A program made the translations under genes and the position numbers. Positions 1 to 36,100 of a stretch of DNA of 64,000 bases are shown here, one piece after another (position 1 is the first letter of the stretch; the number at the start of each line of letters is the position of its first letter). The stretch comes from Yponomeuta sedellus (lineage: Eukaryota; Arthropoda; Insecta; Lepidoptera; Yponomeutidae). Where the stretch lies: the NCBI GenBank assembly GCA_934045075.1, contig OW203721.1, positions 23,756,181 through 23,820,180 on the forward strand, written 5' to 3'. The notes beneath the pieces were generated by a model. It was given only the letters and a program-made list of their open reading frames with translations. It did not search any database and had not been told where the DNA came from.

Positions 1-696
1 GCAGTATAAAAAATGTGTTAAGCACACTCTGTGCAGAAAAGCTTATTATAACATCAAGGATTATTTAGGAGACAAACTTTTCTGGCATTAAGCCACATAT
101 TCATATTTAGAGGTATTTAGAAAACGATTGTGTCTATAGTTCAACAAAATCCCGAGTAATCCCTTTCGATAATCCCATTCGAGTAAAACACTTTTTAAGC
201 TGAAAACTTTATTATCTCCACGTTTACTCTTTTCAAAAAAGTTTAATAAGTTTTTTTGTTAGCTTCTTCCCAGGGTAATTTATTAATTTTGAAACTAACA
301 ACTTTGACGTTCATTAAGCAAAAAAATTGTTTTTATAATAATTATAATTATTTATTAATTGTAATATTATTATTTATATTATTAATCATTATAATATTAT
401 TAATTAATCAATATTATATTATAATAATTCTTAATTATTAATGAAAATATTTGTTAATAGTATGAAAACTTATTTTTAGAACGTACAGCCTGTAACTAAG
501 GAAAATCTAGACATTTAAACGAGAAAAATCTTAAAAGTCCTATTTTGTGAACGCATTAAAATAGCTATAATAGCCATTCGCGAGCTGACCAACGCTGCTG
601 ATCAACCAAAGCCAACATCAGCTACATCAATCACCTGAGGACCAACCACCGAAACTCTCGCCAACCATAACTGAGACCAGTTGCCATAGCAGCATA
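1..696. other. intergenic, AT-rich
   Basis: Very AT-rich, with long A/T-only stretches at 320-440. No gene or recognisable element. Confidence 0.7.
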
Positions 697-1145
697 GGGC
701 TGGGACGATAGTTACAGTTAGGTAGGCCTGAGATTTCCGCATTTAGCCTGATAGTTGGGCCATTGTACGTAGCAAGCGCTAAGGTATGTTACCGCTTCAG
801 ACATTAGGGTTTCCGCACGATGTTTTCCTTAACACTTTACTAGGCAATGATATAATAGTTCCCACCGTAAATTGACCCTTATCAATAGGGCTGGGACGAT
901 AGTTACAGTTAGGTAGACCTGAGATTTCCGCATTTAGCCTCATAGTTGTACGTAGCAAGCGCTGAGGTATGTTACCGCTTCAGACACTAGGGTTTACGCA
1001 CGATGTTTTCCTTAACCTTTAGCGAATGGTATTGCTACGATAACTTCACAAAGGCACATAACTTAAAATACAAAGAACCGACGATCTCCCGATTGAGAAG
1101 CGGCTGCCTACCGCTCCGCTACCACCGCTTCACGGCTAGGAGGAT
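697..1145 (-). repeat. tRNA-derived SINE-like element with duplicated tail
   Basis: The minus strand carries a degraded tRNA-like head (1081-1140). It corresponds to the head of the copy at 45418-45700, although the T-arm motif is lost here. The body (697-834) is repeated almost exactly at 888-1018, both starting gggctgggacgatagtta. It is a lepidopteran-type interspersed repeat. Confidence 0.7.
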
Positions 1146-1346
1146 AATCTAGTCTTCTATAATATAAAAATGAATCGCTGAATGTGTTCGTAAGCGCAAA
1201 TCTCGAGAGCAGCTGGACCGATTTCGCTAATTCTTTTTTTAGACTATTCCTTGAAGTCTGATTACGGTTCTTATAGAGAGAAAAATAGAAAATCGATTGT
1301 TAGGCGGTATGAAAATCGCGGGGTCAGCTAGTCTATAGTACAAAAA

Positions 1347-1735
1347 TTAATCGCTGAATTTAAAAACCTATTTAGAGGCTAAAAATTTCACCCATGCCGG
1401 GATTCGAACCCGCAACCTCTGACTATCCGTGCCAGCGCTCTACCAATTGAGCCAATGGGCGACTCACGGCATCAGTGAAATTTCGAACCTCTTTACACTA
1501 TTCTCTGTATAACGTACAGGCAGCGACATCTGACTTAAGCAAATTGCATCACTTACAGCCCCGACTACCTACTTTGCAGTTAGGTTTTTACATCGGAACG
1601 ATATCACTGTACTCACATGATTATACTATTTTTATTTTTAATGCACTACAGGCAGCGACATCTGACTTAAGCAAATTGCATCACTGACAGCCCCGACTAC
1701 CTACTTTGCAGTTAGGTTTTTACATCGGAACGATG
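1347..1735 (-). repeat. tRNA-like repeat plus 86-bp direct duplication
   Basis: The minus strand of 1388-1465 reads as a tRNA-like body with D arm (GCTCAATTGGTAGAGC) and T arm (GGGTTCGAATCCC). The anticodon loop lacks T33, and the T stem is short, so it is not a tRNA gene. The same body with the same flanks recurs at 51965, 60445 and 61690. To the right, 1517-1602 is repeated at 1649-1734 with about one mismatch. Confidence 0.75.
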
Positions 1736-1904
1736 TTGGCAAGCGCCTCGAGAGCAGCTGAACCGATTTCGCTAATTCTTTAGAATATTCCTTGAAGTAT
1801 ATGTTAAAAATCTTGTGTCACAGTGTTTGTTATCGAATTCCTCCGAAACGGCTTCACCGATTTTTACGAACTTTTTTGCATATATATGACAGGTCTGAGA
1901 ATAG

Positions 1905-2170
1905 GCTGTGTGGTGTCGGCCTAGAGAATAGCACCAACCCAAATTCTTCTCGCGGGTGTCGTAAAAGGCGACTAAGGGACTCAAACCAGAGGGTGGGCAA
2001 CAAAGCCCCCTGCAGTACAATTCCACCAAACTGCGATCTCCAACCCGCATGCCCAGCGTGGGGATTGTCGGCTTTACCCCCCAATGATGGCACAACCTTG
2101 CGCTATGGCGCTCATTAGGGGAGGGCTATGTCGAGCAGTGGACTAATATAGCCTGAAGAAGAAGAGAATA
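1905..2170 (+). repeat. non-LTR retroelement 3' end (family 1)
   Basis: It contains gtgtcgtaaaaggcgacta, gcccagcgtggggatt and agcagtggactaatatagcc, then a GAAGAAGA tail. Near-identical blocks lie at 47585-47820 and 55951-56205. The 'ggctatgtccagcagtgga' end followed by a short tandem tail is typical of insect LINE 3' ends. Exact family not assigned. Confidence 0.7.
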
Positions 2171-3299
2171 GGTCGTAGGTAATTAACGTAGGCAAAACAA
2201 CGTTAGCGGGGTCAGTTAGTACATAATAACCATTATTGTGATTTATGATGTTCACTTTTTGCAATGGAGTATTTTTAAACAATACATGTTTTTTCGGTGA
2301 AATTAAGCAACACGTTTTAAGACCACTTTCTTGTGTTAATATTTACAAAGCGCAGTTGGGCATCGAACCTTTATTTTTTAGTGTTTTAATATTTTTTTAA
2401 GATTGCAGTTCTCGGACTGGTAGCAACGCAAATTGTGTAGTGGGATGTTTTATTATGTTGACCAAGTACCATTATTTGAGCTGAACTCTTAATTTCCTTA
2501 ACTTCCTAGTCTCCAATTGTGGAAATTCTTGGCCTAATGTTCGCCTCCATTTTTTTTAACAATTTCCAATTCAAATTCCATCGTTACGAGACAAGCCCTA
2601 AAAATAAAACCCTTCTATACCTCCGTCATTATGCAGCAGCAATTACTTTAATCCTGTTATAAAGAATCATCGCTTCATCTTCCATCCCACTTGCGCTAAC
2701 ACGCAAATATCCGCGCGATCCGGCGTTGATTACCGTTTGACATAGTAACACACACCGGTAACACCTATTACGATTCATTACGCGCGCCAGCGTCACCGGG
2801 CGCTGAGAAAGTACTACGTCACCCGCGCACGCGCAAAGAAAGCCGCGTTGATGCGCGCACGCAACTCTTGCTTTCGTTGGAGGCCGCCGCGTCTGCGCGA
2901 TAGCGAAAACGGCATACTTTATGCTGTTCCACTGTCGCTTTTCCATCCGGTATTCAGGTCCGCTGGAAAAGCCGATTGAGTCACCGACTTATGCAATGTT
3001 TATGTTTGACGAAGATTACAATGTAGATATGTAATAATATTAACTTCCACACAACACAATCATTGTCCTTTTCCCAAACTAGATATGGAGATAGAATGGT
3101 CTTTATTGTATGCACACCAGGAATAACATAAGAGACTAGGTTAGCCTGTGCTATGGTAACCAGCCCTTTTGTAATCAATTTCTTTTGGTCTTTATCTTTC
3201 GTAAGTACTTCACATTATCGTAAGTACTACCTACGCATTTTGTTGGAAGCTCCGTCTCTAGTCACCATAATTAAGTTCTGCGAATCAGAGCGAAACCCT
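2171..3299. other. intergenic
   Basis: No gene or element recognised. 2690-2900 is CpG-rich compared with its surroundings. Confidence 0.6.
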
Positions 3300-3605
3300 A
3301 CTAGGGCCTAATACTTACATAGTTTTTCAATAGAATGATATAAGCTTTATTTATATGTAGATTTTTCTCAATTTGAAAGTCTACAAAGCAATAGCAGTAC
3401 AATGGCATTCCAGGGGCAACCCGCGCAAATTAAATAGGCATCTCTCGCGTAGAAGATCGGATCGCGCGAGGCGCCGAGTTAAGTTGCAAGGGTTATACCA
3501 TTGCAATGCGATTGGTTACTAGACTACCGATGGTATGAATGAAACAACCATTACCGGATTGGAACAAGTATGCATTTTAGACACTCGCCTACCTGGTCGT
3601 ACCTA
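3300..3605 (+). repeat. dispersed repeat, copy 1
   Basis: Counterpart of 18945-19235, with shared blocks 'tctacaaagcaata', 'cccgcgcaaattaaat' and 'ttggttactagactaccgat'. No coding capacity. Confidence 0.7.
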
Positions 3606-6600
3606 AAAACCTAGCTTAAAAGCCTAGTAATTCCGGTTACAGTCCCAATAGTCTCTTTTGGTGTTTCGACTTGGTGAAATTTGATCATTTAAGCAGATAG
3701 GATTATGGCTGCTTATTGGACACACCCGGAGTCTATTAAACTAGATTATGTTGAGCAAATGAGTTCCCTGTTTCTAGACATAATTACGAATAAAACAGGT
3801 CAAACAGCGCATCCTTCTTACAAGTTGGTTAAGAGTTATAGTGACGTGGGTGGTTTCCATCCTTTCGGCCTACGTAGAGCATTATGGCACGATACGACTC
3901 ACCAGCAGTAGTCATCGTAGTGGGTGATAGTCCGTGAACTTCAGTGCCTCTTTGGCAAACGCTGTTGCAGCTTAAAACTAACACGTAAGTTAACTTTCAC
4001 AATCGTTTTTTGCATACGTATCCAATGTTTGGGGTGAACGTCATTAATTCTAGCGGGCGCCAAACGCTTCATTGATATGAAATGGTTGACATACTTTATT
4101 TCCTTCACAGAAGTACCTAATTCCTCTTAGTAGTTCATAGTTCTCGTTTCCAGATCACGGATACTTCAACTCATATTTGTTGGTGAACGACAAGTACATA
4201 ATGAAGGAGTAATGACGTCACGAGCAGTAGTAGCAAATGAAAGAAACGGGTTATAAATGTATGTACTATTATAAAAACTTATGCTTGTAGCTCGAAGGGG
4301 TAGGCAAAGACCAGGAACTGCTTTGAAGGATTCATTCGAGATCTACACATGTTTCCTCTGTGTGAAATAAAGGTCTGCTACTAACCTCACAAAATATCGT
4401 GCGATAGGTCATTGTTTTATACGTAGGCTCTTATTAATAGTACCCACCTTGATAAGGGTACAATAATTGTGTTAACAAAGCTTTTGGGCCATTGTTATTG
4501 TACCTGTTCCATCTACGATAGAATTCTGCTTAGCATATGCAATGAGCGTAGCAAAAATCTACGTAGGCACTACCAGTCAGTCTGCCTGTCCGCGGCTTAG
4601 CACAGAGACTACATGCAATAGAGAGCTGAAATTTGCCATACATATTAATTACATCGTCAAAACAATAGGATAGCATTAAAAAATCAATTACGGTACCTGC
4701 CCTACACCTAAATTTTAATAAGGATTGAAGTTTTTTTTCTTACCTATACGGAACCCTACAATACGCGTAGCATGACACACACTTGGCCGGCTCAGTGAAT
4801 TGACAGTGGGGAATTTCAGATTTTGACTAATTGAATTGGAATTTGAATTACTCGTTATTAACAATCGTCGTAATATCTCCTTAAATTAAAATAAATTATC
4901 TATTGATCGTACGCACATGAAGACGGCGAGAGGACCTCACTGCCTTTCTATATATTTATTTATTTTAATTCTTTATTGCACTAATTACATGAGCAAATGT
5001 ACAATGGCGTGCTTAATGCAAGAAGCATTCTCTTCCAGCAAACCTTTGTTGCTGAAGAGACTGGCGAAGGGTAGTGCAGGAAAAAAAGGTGAAATACAAT
5101 AACAAACCTAGGGACATACATTAACTCTGACTTATAATTCATTTTCTACCTGGTTGGCGGAATGAATGAAAAACTAAATTACTTTGTCCAGCAGTGGGAC
5201 ACAAACGATGCTACATAAACAAACAACAACTTGTAGAAAGGGCCAGAAAGCATCCCGTGGCAAAGGCGTTGCAATATTTATGACCTGTCATTACAGGACC
5301 GAAGGCTACGTTGCACCGAAGCCTATTCTCGAAACGTGTTATTGGGGTATGATCTTAAAATACAGAAGTTTCATGGTTGTTCGTGATCGCGACTTACGTT
5401 TGTTGGTTCCCCTTTCTTACGGTATTGTTGAAATTAAACGAAATAGGATTGAAACTCGTCTACCAGTCTTTGAAATGAAAAAAAAACAAATCAATATATT
5501 TTTTTATAAAGTGTCACAGAAATAGCAATTCATAAGCGTTACATGTGACGTGCATCGAACTGGCCTTATTACTAAAAGTAATTTCTTCCAGACAACCATT
5601 GACGGAAAAGAAGAAACGGAAACTGAATGACGGGTAGTCGGCGCAACTAAACAATATTAGATAACATATTATTTTATAGTTGATACACATACATAAATGG
5701 TACATAAAGTGTGTAGGCAATTATCGACTTATATTAATTTGTACTGCTGTATCTTTGAAACAATAAAGTATTATTATTATTATTATAAATATAAAACAAA
5801 TCAAAATAAACCTACACCAAAATAAACATAGGACATGAACGAAAAATAATATTATTTTCATTTTCTACTGCATACCTTACTGTCTGGGAATATATTGGTG
5901 TTGGAATGAATGGTACTTCTGTCTGCATACTTTTATTGGCGGTGTTAATTTTGGTGACGGCGCAACAGTAAGACGGTGCAAGGCTGTCGCTGAGGCACAA
6001 TTACTTGTTCGTGACCTGCTGACTGATTTTGGGCAATTCAGGTCAAGATCTTTTAATTTGAATGGGCTCTGTGCATTGTGTGCAAACACCAACTTAATAG
6101 CAGCTTTTTTTATTTGTCCCAACTTGGTCACCACAAGCATAGAACTGCTCTGTGATGATGATGAAGTTCTTGTCGGCTCGATTTATGTATGAGTATCGAT
6201 TTACGTATTTTATCAATTATACCTACATCGTTGATGTTTGTTAGGCAGTTAGTTCGTGAATGCAAGGGTCGTACTTCTTTACTCTATGATAGTAAGGGTA
6301 AAGATAGTTTGGTGAAGTTTTATAAGGTATTTTTCTTGTTAGTACTGTCCATTTATAGAGGTTTGCCGTCGCTTCGTATTCTTTTCTAACTCTTCACAAG
6401 CCGAATATTTGTAACATCTATATTTATGTACAACACGGGATTGTTGGGAACAATCCCAGAATCTCGCCGGCTGCACATACTGCGTAACAATCCCTGGACC
6501 TAACGGGACTGTCTACTCTCAAACGGATCATTTATGGTCTCTTTACGACCGCCGTTGATTGGAGAAAGCACACCTTTGTACATGCCGACTCGAACCGAGT

Positions 6601-6799
6601 AAATTTTATTGTTTTATTGTCCGGCAATTGCCCAGATCAAAGCTCCTGCTGATACTTTTTCTTTGAATTCATAAAATCTTTGCTATTGTCTGGCAAGGCG
6701 ACTTCGATGCATCGTTGCTGATAGATTGCGGAAATAGCCTGCTTTAATGCCTAATCAATTTAATCGTAAAACGTCGCGTGCCTTTCTTGATAACGATGA
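3606..6799. other. intergenic with repeat fragments
   Basis: No gene supported. 4735-4795 is a copy of the 'cggaaccctac' short repeat. 4950-5100 and 5520-5640 contain the 'tttattgcac ... ttcttccag' type of LINE-tail repeat. 5765-5790 is a short TTA microsatellite. Confidence 0.5.
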
Positions 6800-7650
6800 G
6801 TGTATTTCCGTACTGGTAGTGTCTCGGCGGCGCAGGTGGTGATGGATGGAGCGGTACCACCGCGGAGATGCAATGTCGCGCTCCGCGTGTCCGGCGCTGC
6901 GCGGGCGGCGTGTTGAGCTAGGTCGCCGAGGGCTGCGCCGCCGCCGCCGCGCCTTTGCGCGACGCTTACGTAAAGCAGCTCAACGCAGCGCAAACGTAAA
7001 CACAGCGGCGGCGGGGCAACCCTGCCCTGCTGCGGCACCGAGCGCAACTAGGTTAGTGGGCCGCCCCCCTCCGGCCCCGCACCGCGCTTCGCGCGTCTCC
7101 CCCCCGCTGTCGCCCGTGATGGCGCAACCGCGCGAACGCGCACTAACATAGACCTGGATCGCGGGAAAGTGGGTCACCGATTCACTTTCACTTATTACAT
7201 GGGCTCCTAATCGTTTTCCATTGTGCGCGCGGGCGGGGGCTCTCGGGCGGCGGCGGGGCGCGCATGCGGGAGCCGGCGGCACGCGCGCCACCGCCGCCGG
7301 CTGCCAGTCGATCGCGAAACGTCCACTGAGTGGTACGCGTGCTGCCGCCGCTCCCGTCTCGTACGATCGTAGTAGTTCGCCGACTTTTACCGCGTGCACT
7401 TGGACTCCGCTCTAGCGACCCGCGCTTGGCTGACCGCAGCTCGTGACCGGCGTCCGACGCCACCCTGTGCCGCAGCACAACATGTACTGGATTCACGTGC
7501 CTCTGACGGTAGTGTTCGAACAGGTGCCACTCGCGCCCACTAGCAGATAGTGTTGCGGCTAGACCGCTAGTGAACTCGGTGACTGTGTGAACGTTTTGCG
7601 GCCAGTGCCGCCGTAGGGCTTAAAGCGACCGCCGCTTCGTGCGGCCGATT
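6800..7650 (+). promoter_or_regulatory. CpG-rich promoter and 5' UTR region of ftz-f1
   Basis: A CpG-dense block (about 6830-7130 and 7220-7650) rises sharply from AT-rich flanks and runs into coding exon 1. An in-frame TAA at 7621-7623 shows that the bases just before ATG 7651 are untranslated. No TATA box stands out, so the transcription start cannot be fixed. Several open frames here on both strands are composition effects. Confidence 0.6.
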
Positions 7651-29815
<22,165 letters not shown>

Positions 29816-30992
29816 GTACGCCTGATGTATTCTTGTGTGACTCCTAAGGGGGATGTCAGCTTTCTTCCTCTTCGCAAAGTTACGCACAGAAACTACTGTT
29901 GGCAACTGTAGGTCATCCCTGGCTGTTGCAGCCCCATTAAAGCGCGAAATAGTTTAAGACAGTCCGTACAGCTGAAACTTCGGGCCGCTTTCTAGTATGC
30001 GTTACACATAACCGCCATTTCTTTCAAATCCAAAATTAGCTGAGTGTCCTGTGACTCCACGTTCACATTGTTGCCTGCCACAGACGAAGGGTTAGCAAAC
30101 TGCTATGTTAAAAGCACCGAATTGTGGAGCCTCGTAATATTTAGGACTCGAACCTAAGAACGTGTCCTCATGGACCTCGTAAGAACGGGTCCTGTCAAGC
30201 AGACTATGACCCCGTAGGAGCGGACGCGCTGTATATTCCTTTGTTAATAAAGAGATTAAGTTAAGTTTCCTGGTGAAAGTCCAGTCTTCACACAATTTGT
30301 CGGTTGTGTGACGGATTGCTAAAAAGTTTCAAGAAACTATACGGAAATGCGTTTAATCTGCCTGTCTTTAGTAGGAGAACAACAGGCTTTAGCGTTGATT
30401 GATTTGAATAAATATGCAGGTTAACCGAACAAATCGTCAATGATGCAACATCCGAACTAAGATATTATAAACTCTGTTGACAGTTTAGATGCTATACTGA
30501 AAGGTGAATAGCCTGTCACGTCTCGGTTTCTTAGGCTCTTCCCTTGTGCAGTTGCTCCCCGAAAGTTGTAATACGTTCAAATCGGTTTAAAACCCTAAAT
30601 TCTGCACCCCAACTGAACGATACTAAGAAAATTTATTTTATATCTGCCTGAAGACACTTTGTCAGGACAAGTGTAAATTCTGCAGTGCCGGCAACAGCGA
30701 TGAAAGATAAATCAGAGGAAAAGCTCAGATAATTTTGAATCCATGTCTCTTGTGGGAGTATATTATTTGGGTATATATAAGTATAGTATTTGGGGCCTTA
30801 CATTCCGTTTGTGTACAGTACAACATTTTGCGGAATAAATATCTTGTTGACTTCATTTGGTATATCTCTTTTCATTTACCTGGGGATTTGAGCGTGTTTA
30901 GCAGTGAGACGTTTCTGTCTGACTATGCATGCTTGGTTAGAGGTTTGCCTGTGATGGTGACGAGTGACTACATTGTGTTCGTCTCGTTCTAG

Positions 30993-31086
30993 GCCGAACG
31001 GCGGGGAGATGGTCAGCCGAACTGCCGACCACAACTCCACACTAGACAGATTGTATGTTGCTATGAATTTTATCAAGTTACAATGA
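30993..31086 (+). CDS. possible alternative ftz-f1 C-terminal exon
   Basis: A pyrimidine-rich acceptor (GTCTCGTTCTAG|GCC) puts this exon at 30993. If the donor at 29812 is used instead of reading TGA, the split codon AA+G restores Lys. The frame then adds PNGGEMVSRTADHNSTLDRL and ten more residues to TGA 31084-31086. A further donor (ATT|GTATGT at 31051) lies inside the exon. The extension would follow AF-2 directly. No homology is recognised; it may equally be 3' UTR. Confidence 0.3.
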
Positions 31087-33072
31087 ATAACCCATCATCA
31101 CACGCCGCCTGCCATACTAGCCCGCTAAACTCCACGCACCGATGGTGTTGCCAGAACAAAATTTTGTTATTATTAAGTTTTACAAGCTCTAAAAGTTACT
31201 TAATTATGATTATTAGAAAATATGATTCTTATCGAAGTGGGCGTTTTAAACAGTTAAGTCCATCGACGCGATAGGTGATATTTACACAGTAACTTTTAAA
31301 GACAACAAAAATAAGAGTGTGATTCATGAAATCATGACATGAATTTACTTGTGAAGTTTCACATTGTTAGTTTTATTTTAAACCAATGTTGCCTATAAAA
31401 TTTTTCCAGAACGATTTTTTTTATCCAAAAACAACAATCACAGTACATTCGGTATCAGGTTAATGTACAAAGTCGCCCTTTATGTGATAGTATAGTACAC
31501 GCGTGTAAACGAAACGAAATGTTCAGAGAATCACACCACCAGCCCCATCTGTCGAGAAAATTGGAACTAAATCCTAACCGAGTCGTGAAAAAGCTTCCTG
31601 GTTGTAAGAATCTGGTTTTCTCATAATTATAAATTTATATTATAAACTATGTATAAAAAATCTAAGTATAAGATTAACAAATATTAGAATAATATGACTT
31701 AAAATAAATATTGTAAACATTGAAAAAACAAACTTGGTTTTTGTAATAGATGTGTCTGATATAGTTTTAATGATTTTTAGTTTGTAAGTGAACGAAATTA
31801 TGATTGGCAATTCCTGGCAACCCCATCAAAGAGCACACACTTTTCATGCATTTTATCATAATTTTCATAAAAACATTGCTATAGAGATCATCATTCGCTT
31901 TACTTAACGTCATCATAGGACGTATCACAACGACCATTTATTTTCATAAGTTTTCATTTGCACTTTGGTAATGGATTTCGGTGTTACTCCAACATTTATT
32001 TTAAGGCCATTTATATAAATATATTTAAAATACTACCTACTATATGATTAATTACCATAATAAGAATTTTGAAATACAAATCCAGAATCTAATGCAACAA
32101 ATGAAAACATAAAAATACGATATTATATTATATTGAGGTACATATTATGTACATAGTTTTGCTGAAACTTTTGAAAAGACACCAAAATTTGAACAGCGAT
32201 GTTGTGTATTCTGAACGGCCATTCACCCGCCTAAATTATGAATACGGTAAGTGGCATTTACCTTTGGAGATGGGTGATGGCTCGCCATTTAAAAAAAATA
32301 TACCTAGCTTATATTATTATTTATAATATGTTATGATATCGGCCGAAGTTGACCTTGGCCTAATTTACAGATAGGTATCTACTGTAAAATCTAAACGCAG
32401 TGCGCCTAAGTTTATCTCCAAGAGATAACAATTGTTATTCAGATATTTACACATTTTGAATTTCATATCTGAGTGACCTAAATATGTAAAAATGAAGCAT
32501 TCAATTTAAAATATTCAGATGGAGTCGAATTTTTTACCGCCTTTTATTCATTACTGTTTCATTTTGTAGGAATTCTGTTATTTATTTATACTATGTAAAA
32601 TTCATCTGTTTTATGTGTAAAAGTAACTTTTATATTAGAATATTATGACAAAGTCCGAACAGAAAAATAATCAACTAGCGTGTTTTTATACTCTTAGTTC
32701 TATTTTATTATTAATTGTTCTGTTGTTTTTTTGTGAAGCCTGCTGTTGTAAAGATTTTTTGAACGTAAGTACGTCCAACTTGCTTATGAATGTTCTCAAA
32801 TTAAGGAGCATTTTATTTTTCTGGTCAACTTTTCAATGCCCGACTGATGTCAAGAACTGTTATCAATTCCCACACAAGTTAAATCGCTAATTAACTTTTG
32901 AATTTCGAACGTTCGTTTGAGTCTGTAAAAAAATATATAAATCTTTAGATAATTTAACTTTGTGATATTCTAAATTTTACCACTTCACATGTGAGATTTA
33001 GCCTGTTAGACCAAGAGTTTCTTCTATAAAATATCCATATTTATCAACGCAGTGTGTGGTCTCTGATTTCAG

Positions 33073-33160
33073 ATCTTGAAGTCCCTGTGAAGAATGAGCT
33101 CGCGAACTGCTAAAGGGCGAATCGGCCGCCGCGCGCCGCCCGACAACAAAACGTTAATTT
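33073..33160 (+). other. possible 3' UTR exon of ftz-f1
   Basis: A strong acceptor (GGTCTCTGATTTCAG|ATC) is followed by about 80 bases of clearly higher GC content in an AT-rich flank. Stop codons appear at once in all frames that an upstream ftz-f1 exon could deliver, so if it is an exon it is untranslated or adds only one or two residues. Confidence 0.3.
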
Positions 33161-36100
33161 AGTTTAAGTTTTAACTTGGTGTGTGATTGTATAACTTATT
33201 GCTGAAAGCCGACTCTGTCGCGCATGCCTAGTCCCATACAGATAAAGAAACGTATTTATCAACATAATCTCTGTTAACTTAAATGTTAAAAAGTTAAAAT
33301 CACCAGTTCTACAGTTAATTTATTTAGCAACCTTATTCTATTGTACTGTGAAGTTGTAATGAGAAAAATTACATGAGTACATTTTTATTGAAACCTAAGT
33401 TCTATTGTAATATTAATGACTAATTATGTAATGTTTTTTTTTTTAACATTTTATCTTTTAATAGAGAATGGAAATATTTTAGAAAAGCGTCTGTGATTAT
33501 AAACGAAGAATTAAATTTGATGAAAACCGTTTTTAAATGTTAGTTCAGATGATATATGTATAATAATTGTTAGTTGTAATAATGTTGTATGTACGAATAT
33601 CTATTAGTTATATAAGTCGAGTGTCGGGACTAAGCGCTTTCTATGTGAGGGAGCCACGCTTTATACCTTGCATACTTCCTGTCACCCTTTCACGCCGCGA
33701 CTAGAACCTTGCAACCGATCCTCACTTCAAACATATTTTAAAGTCATGCACTCTTATTTGTAAAATCACGATGCCTCTCAAACACTCCTCAGAGGCTGTT
33801 AGAATTATAATCTGTGGCTACGTCTTTACCTTTGCCCTGACCCTGAGTAGTGTTTTAGGTGACAGTGTTTTTAAAGATAAGTCTGTCAGCATTTGAATAG
33901 TCTGTGAGAATGGACGTTTTAAACGATATATTCGGTAAATAAAAACGTTTTAACATCATACTTATCTATGAAATGTATTTACAAAAGTTCGATAAATCTT
34001 TGTACATGTGTGGCCGACAAAATATAATCGGATACACCAGTACAAGTATTCCCTTGTCTATAAACCGTAGATTATTTACAGTGATTTATTCTAGTTAACT
34101 ACATATACAGTGTAAATCTTAAATATTCCTCGATTTAAAACAGAGTGCAAGGAAGCCTTAAATCCTTAGATATTTTAAAGTATAAATAAACTGGGTACAA
34201 GTGTCTGCTACTAGCGGTCAGCGAAGATGATATGTATATTTTTATACAACATATTGTTCTTTATTAACATATGAGATATGTTAACTAAAAGTACATTGTT
34301 TCATATTTTTCTAACACTAGGCGTAAATAACAACTTGTAAATGGGAGGTGTTCATAATATGCGTTAGCGAATATGATTTGGTAACGTCTAATCTTTCATA
34401 TTTTTGAGTGATATTTTATGTCATCCTGTTAGTTGGTAGGGGCCTTAAAGAGCTCTTTTTAATTTTTTTTCTTCTAATAATCATTAGAAGGTATAAATTA
34501 TTTTTTCCGGTACAAAATTAATTTGTATTTTTTTACAATTTTTTGTCGACTATTGTTGTGAACGGGATTGTTTAAACGTAAGTAGAAGATGTTTCATTTG
34601 TTAATGTTGTCTGAATGATGATTTGATTGAATTATTGAAATCGTGATTGATAATACTTTATTATGTGAATGTTAATTAAATCTTTATGATAGTTTCATCG
34701 CACCAAGTGCTACTATGATATAAATGTAACGTGTGGTAGATAGGCCTCGCCATCGACTAGTAGTATATTTGGGTGACTCTATTTCCAATTTACTTTTTGG
34801 CTTAGCGGTATTTTCCTAGGCTTATTGTATATGTAAAATTAAATTAATGGCACCGATATATATACATATTATATATATATATATAAATACCGTCCAGTGA
34901 AATCTATTGATATTCTCTAAAAACAAAGCTTATAATTAAAGGCACGTTTTAAAATTCATTGAAATATATCTCAATAATAGTCTCATTGGATTTAATATAT
35001 CATAAGAATGTTTAAATCCTTTTAATATTTGACAATATTGTGGTTAGTTCATACCAAGATTTTCAAATATCGAGTAATAACAAACATAATCGGAGTTCCT
35101 CATTACATAGTAAACATTATAATAACTTCTTTACTTCGCGACCACCTATAGGTGTACTTTTAAAATTTCGCTAAAATTACAGCACAATAATAGACAAACT
35201 AAAATGAAATCAATTCTGTTTTTAAATCGTAATAAAAAAACGTATGCTGCCGTATAAAATAACACCACCATAATCTTATCAATTAAAATAGTACGTAAGC
35301 CATGAAGCTGAATCAAGAGAAAAAATCAATTAGCTAACTCGCTTGTCAACATTACTAATAATAACCAATAAATATCTCGTTGAAAGGCAAACGAGTCTTA
35401 TCGGTCTACTTAAGTGACCTGTTGATGATCTATTATGTAAGTATCCACTGGGTTGAGTGACGTCGACTTTTACTTTTTTTAAGCTACTCCAGCTGTCAAA
35501 TGCATATATATTTTGACACTTCGGAAACGTTATGACGGACGACCCAACACAGTGGAAGGTTACATAATAGGGTTGAGGGGGGGTTGTAACTGAAGCGACT
35601 TGCTTGATAAAGACTCTTACATGTAGCTGGTCACTTCGTTATGTGCTGGTTACATGGGCCGTCAAAATCGTAGTAGCTTCATGGCGCTTCAAGGGCAAAG
35701 CTGATCTGTGATGGTATGACATATTTAGGTGAATTAGGCTGTGTGTGTGTCTTTTGTCGTTATCTAAGGGCCCCCGCAAACTATGCGGCGAATCAGTGCG
35801 GAAGCGCCATAGGATCGTGGCAATTTGATTAACCGTAGCCGCAAAGTGCGTGGGAGCCTTGTGGGACTCGGCGGGTGTGTGACTCATGTTCATTTACTAT
35901 TCCTATTATATTTTTATTTTATTAGTTTTGTGGTCGTTATGATATTTTTTACCAAACGAACGTTACCAATTTTAACACAGTATTCCTATTATTTTACCAT
36001 AAGTATATTATTTATATTTTTTATTTCAGTATTGATTTTTGAGAATCGTCTAGTTTGAAACCACAATTCTAATAAGATCAGTGAATTATTATTCTTTAGA

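Noticed and set aside
6480..6520. HR3/ROR-type element controlling ftz-f1
   Set aside because: Best match (TTAGGTCC on the minus strand) misses the required final A of TAGGTCA; too weak to claim.
6846..7496. Several overlapping open frames on both strands around the ftz-f1 promoter
   Set aside because: Arg/Ala/Pro-rich readings of CpG-rich DNA with no homology; an in-frame TAA separates them from the real start.
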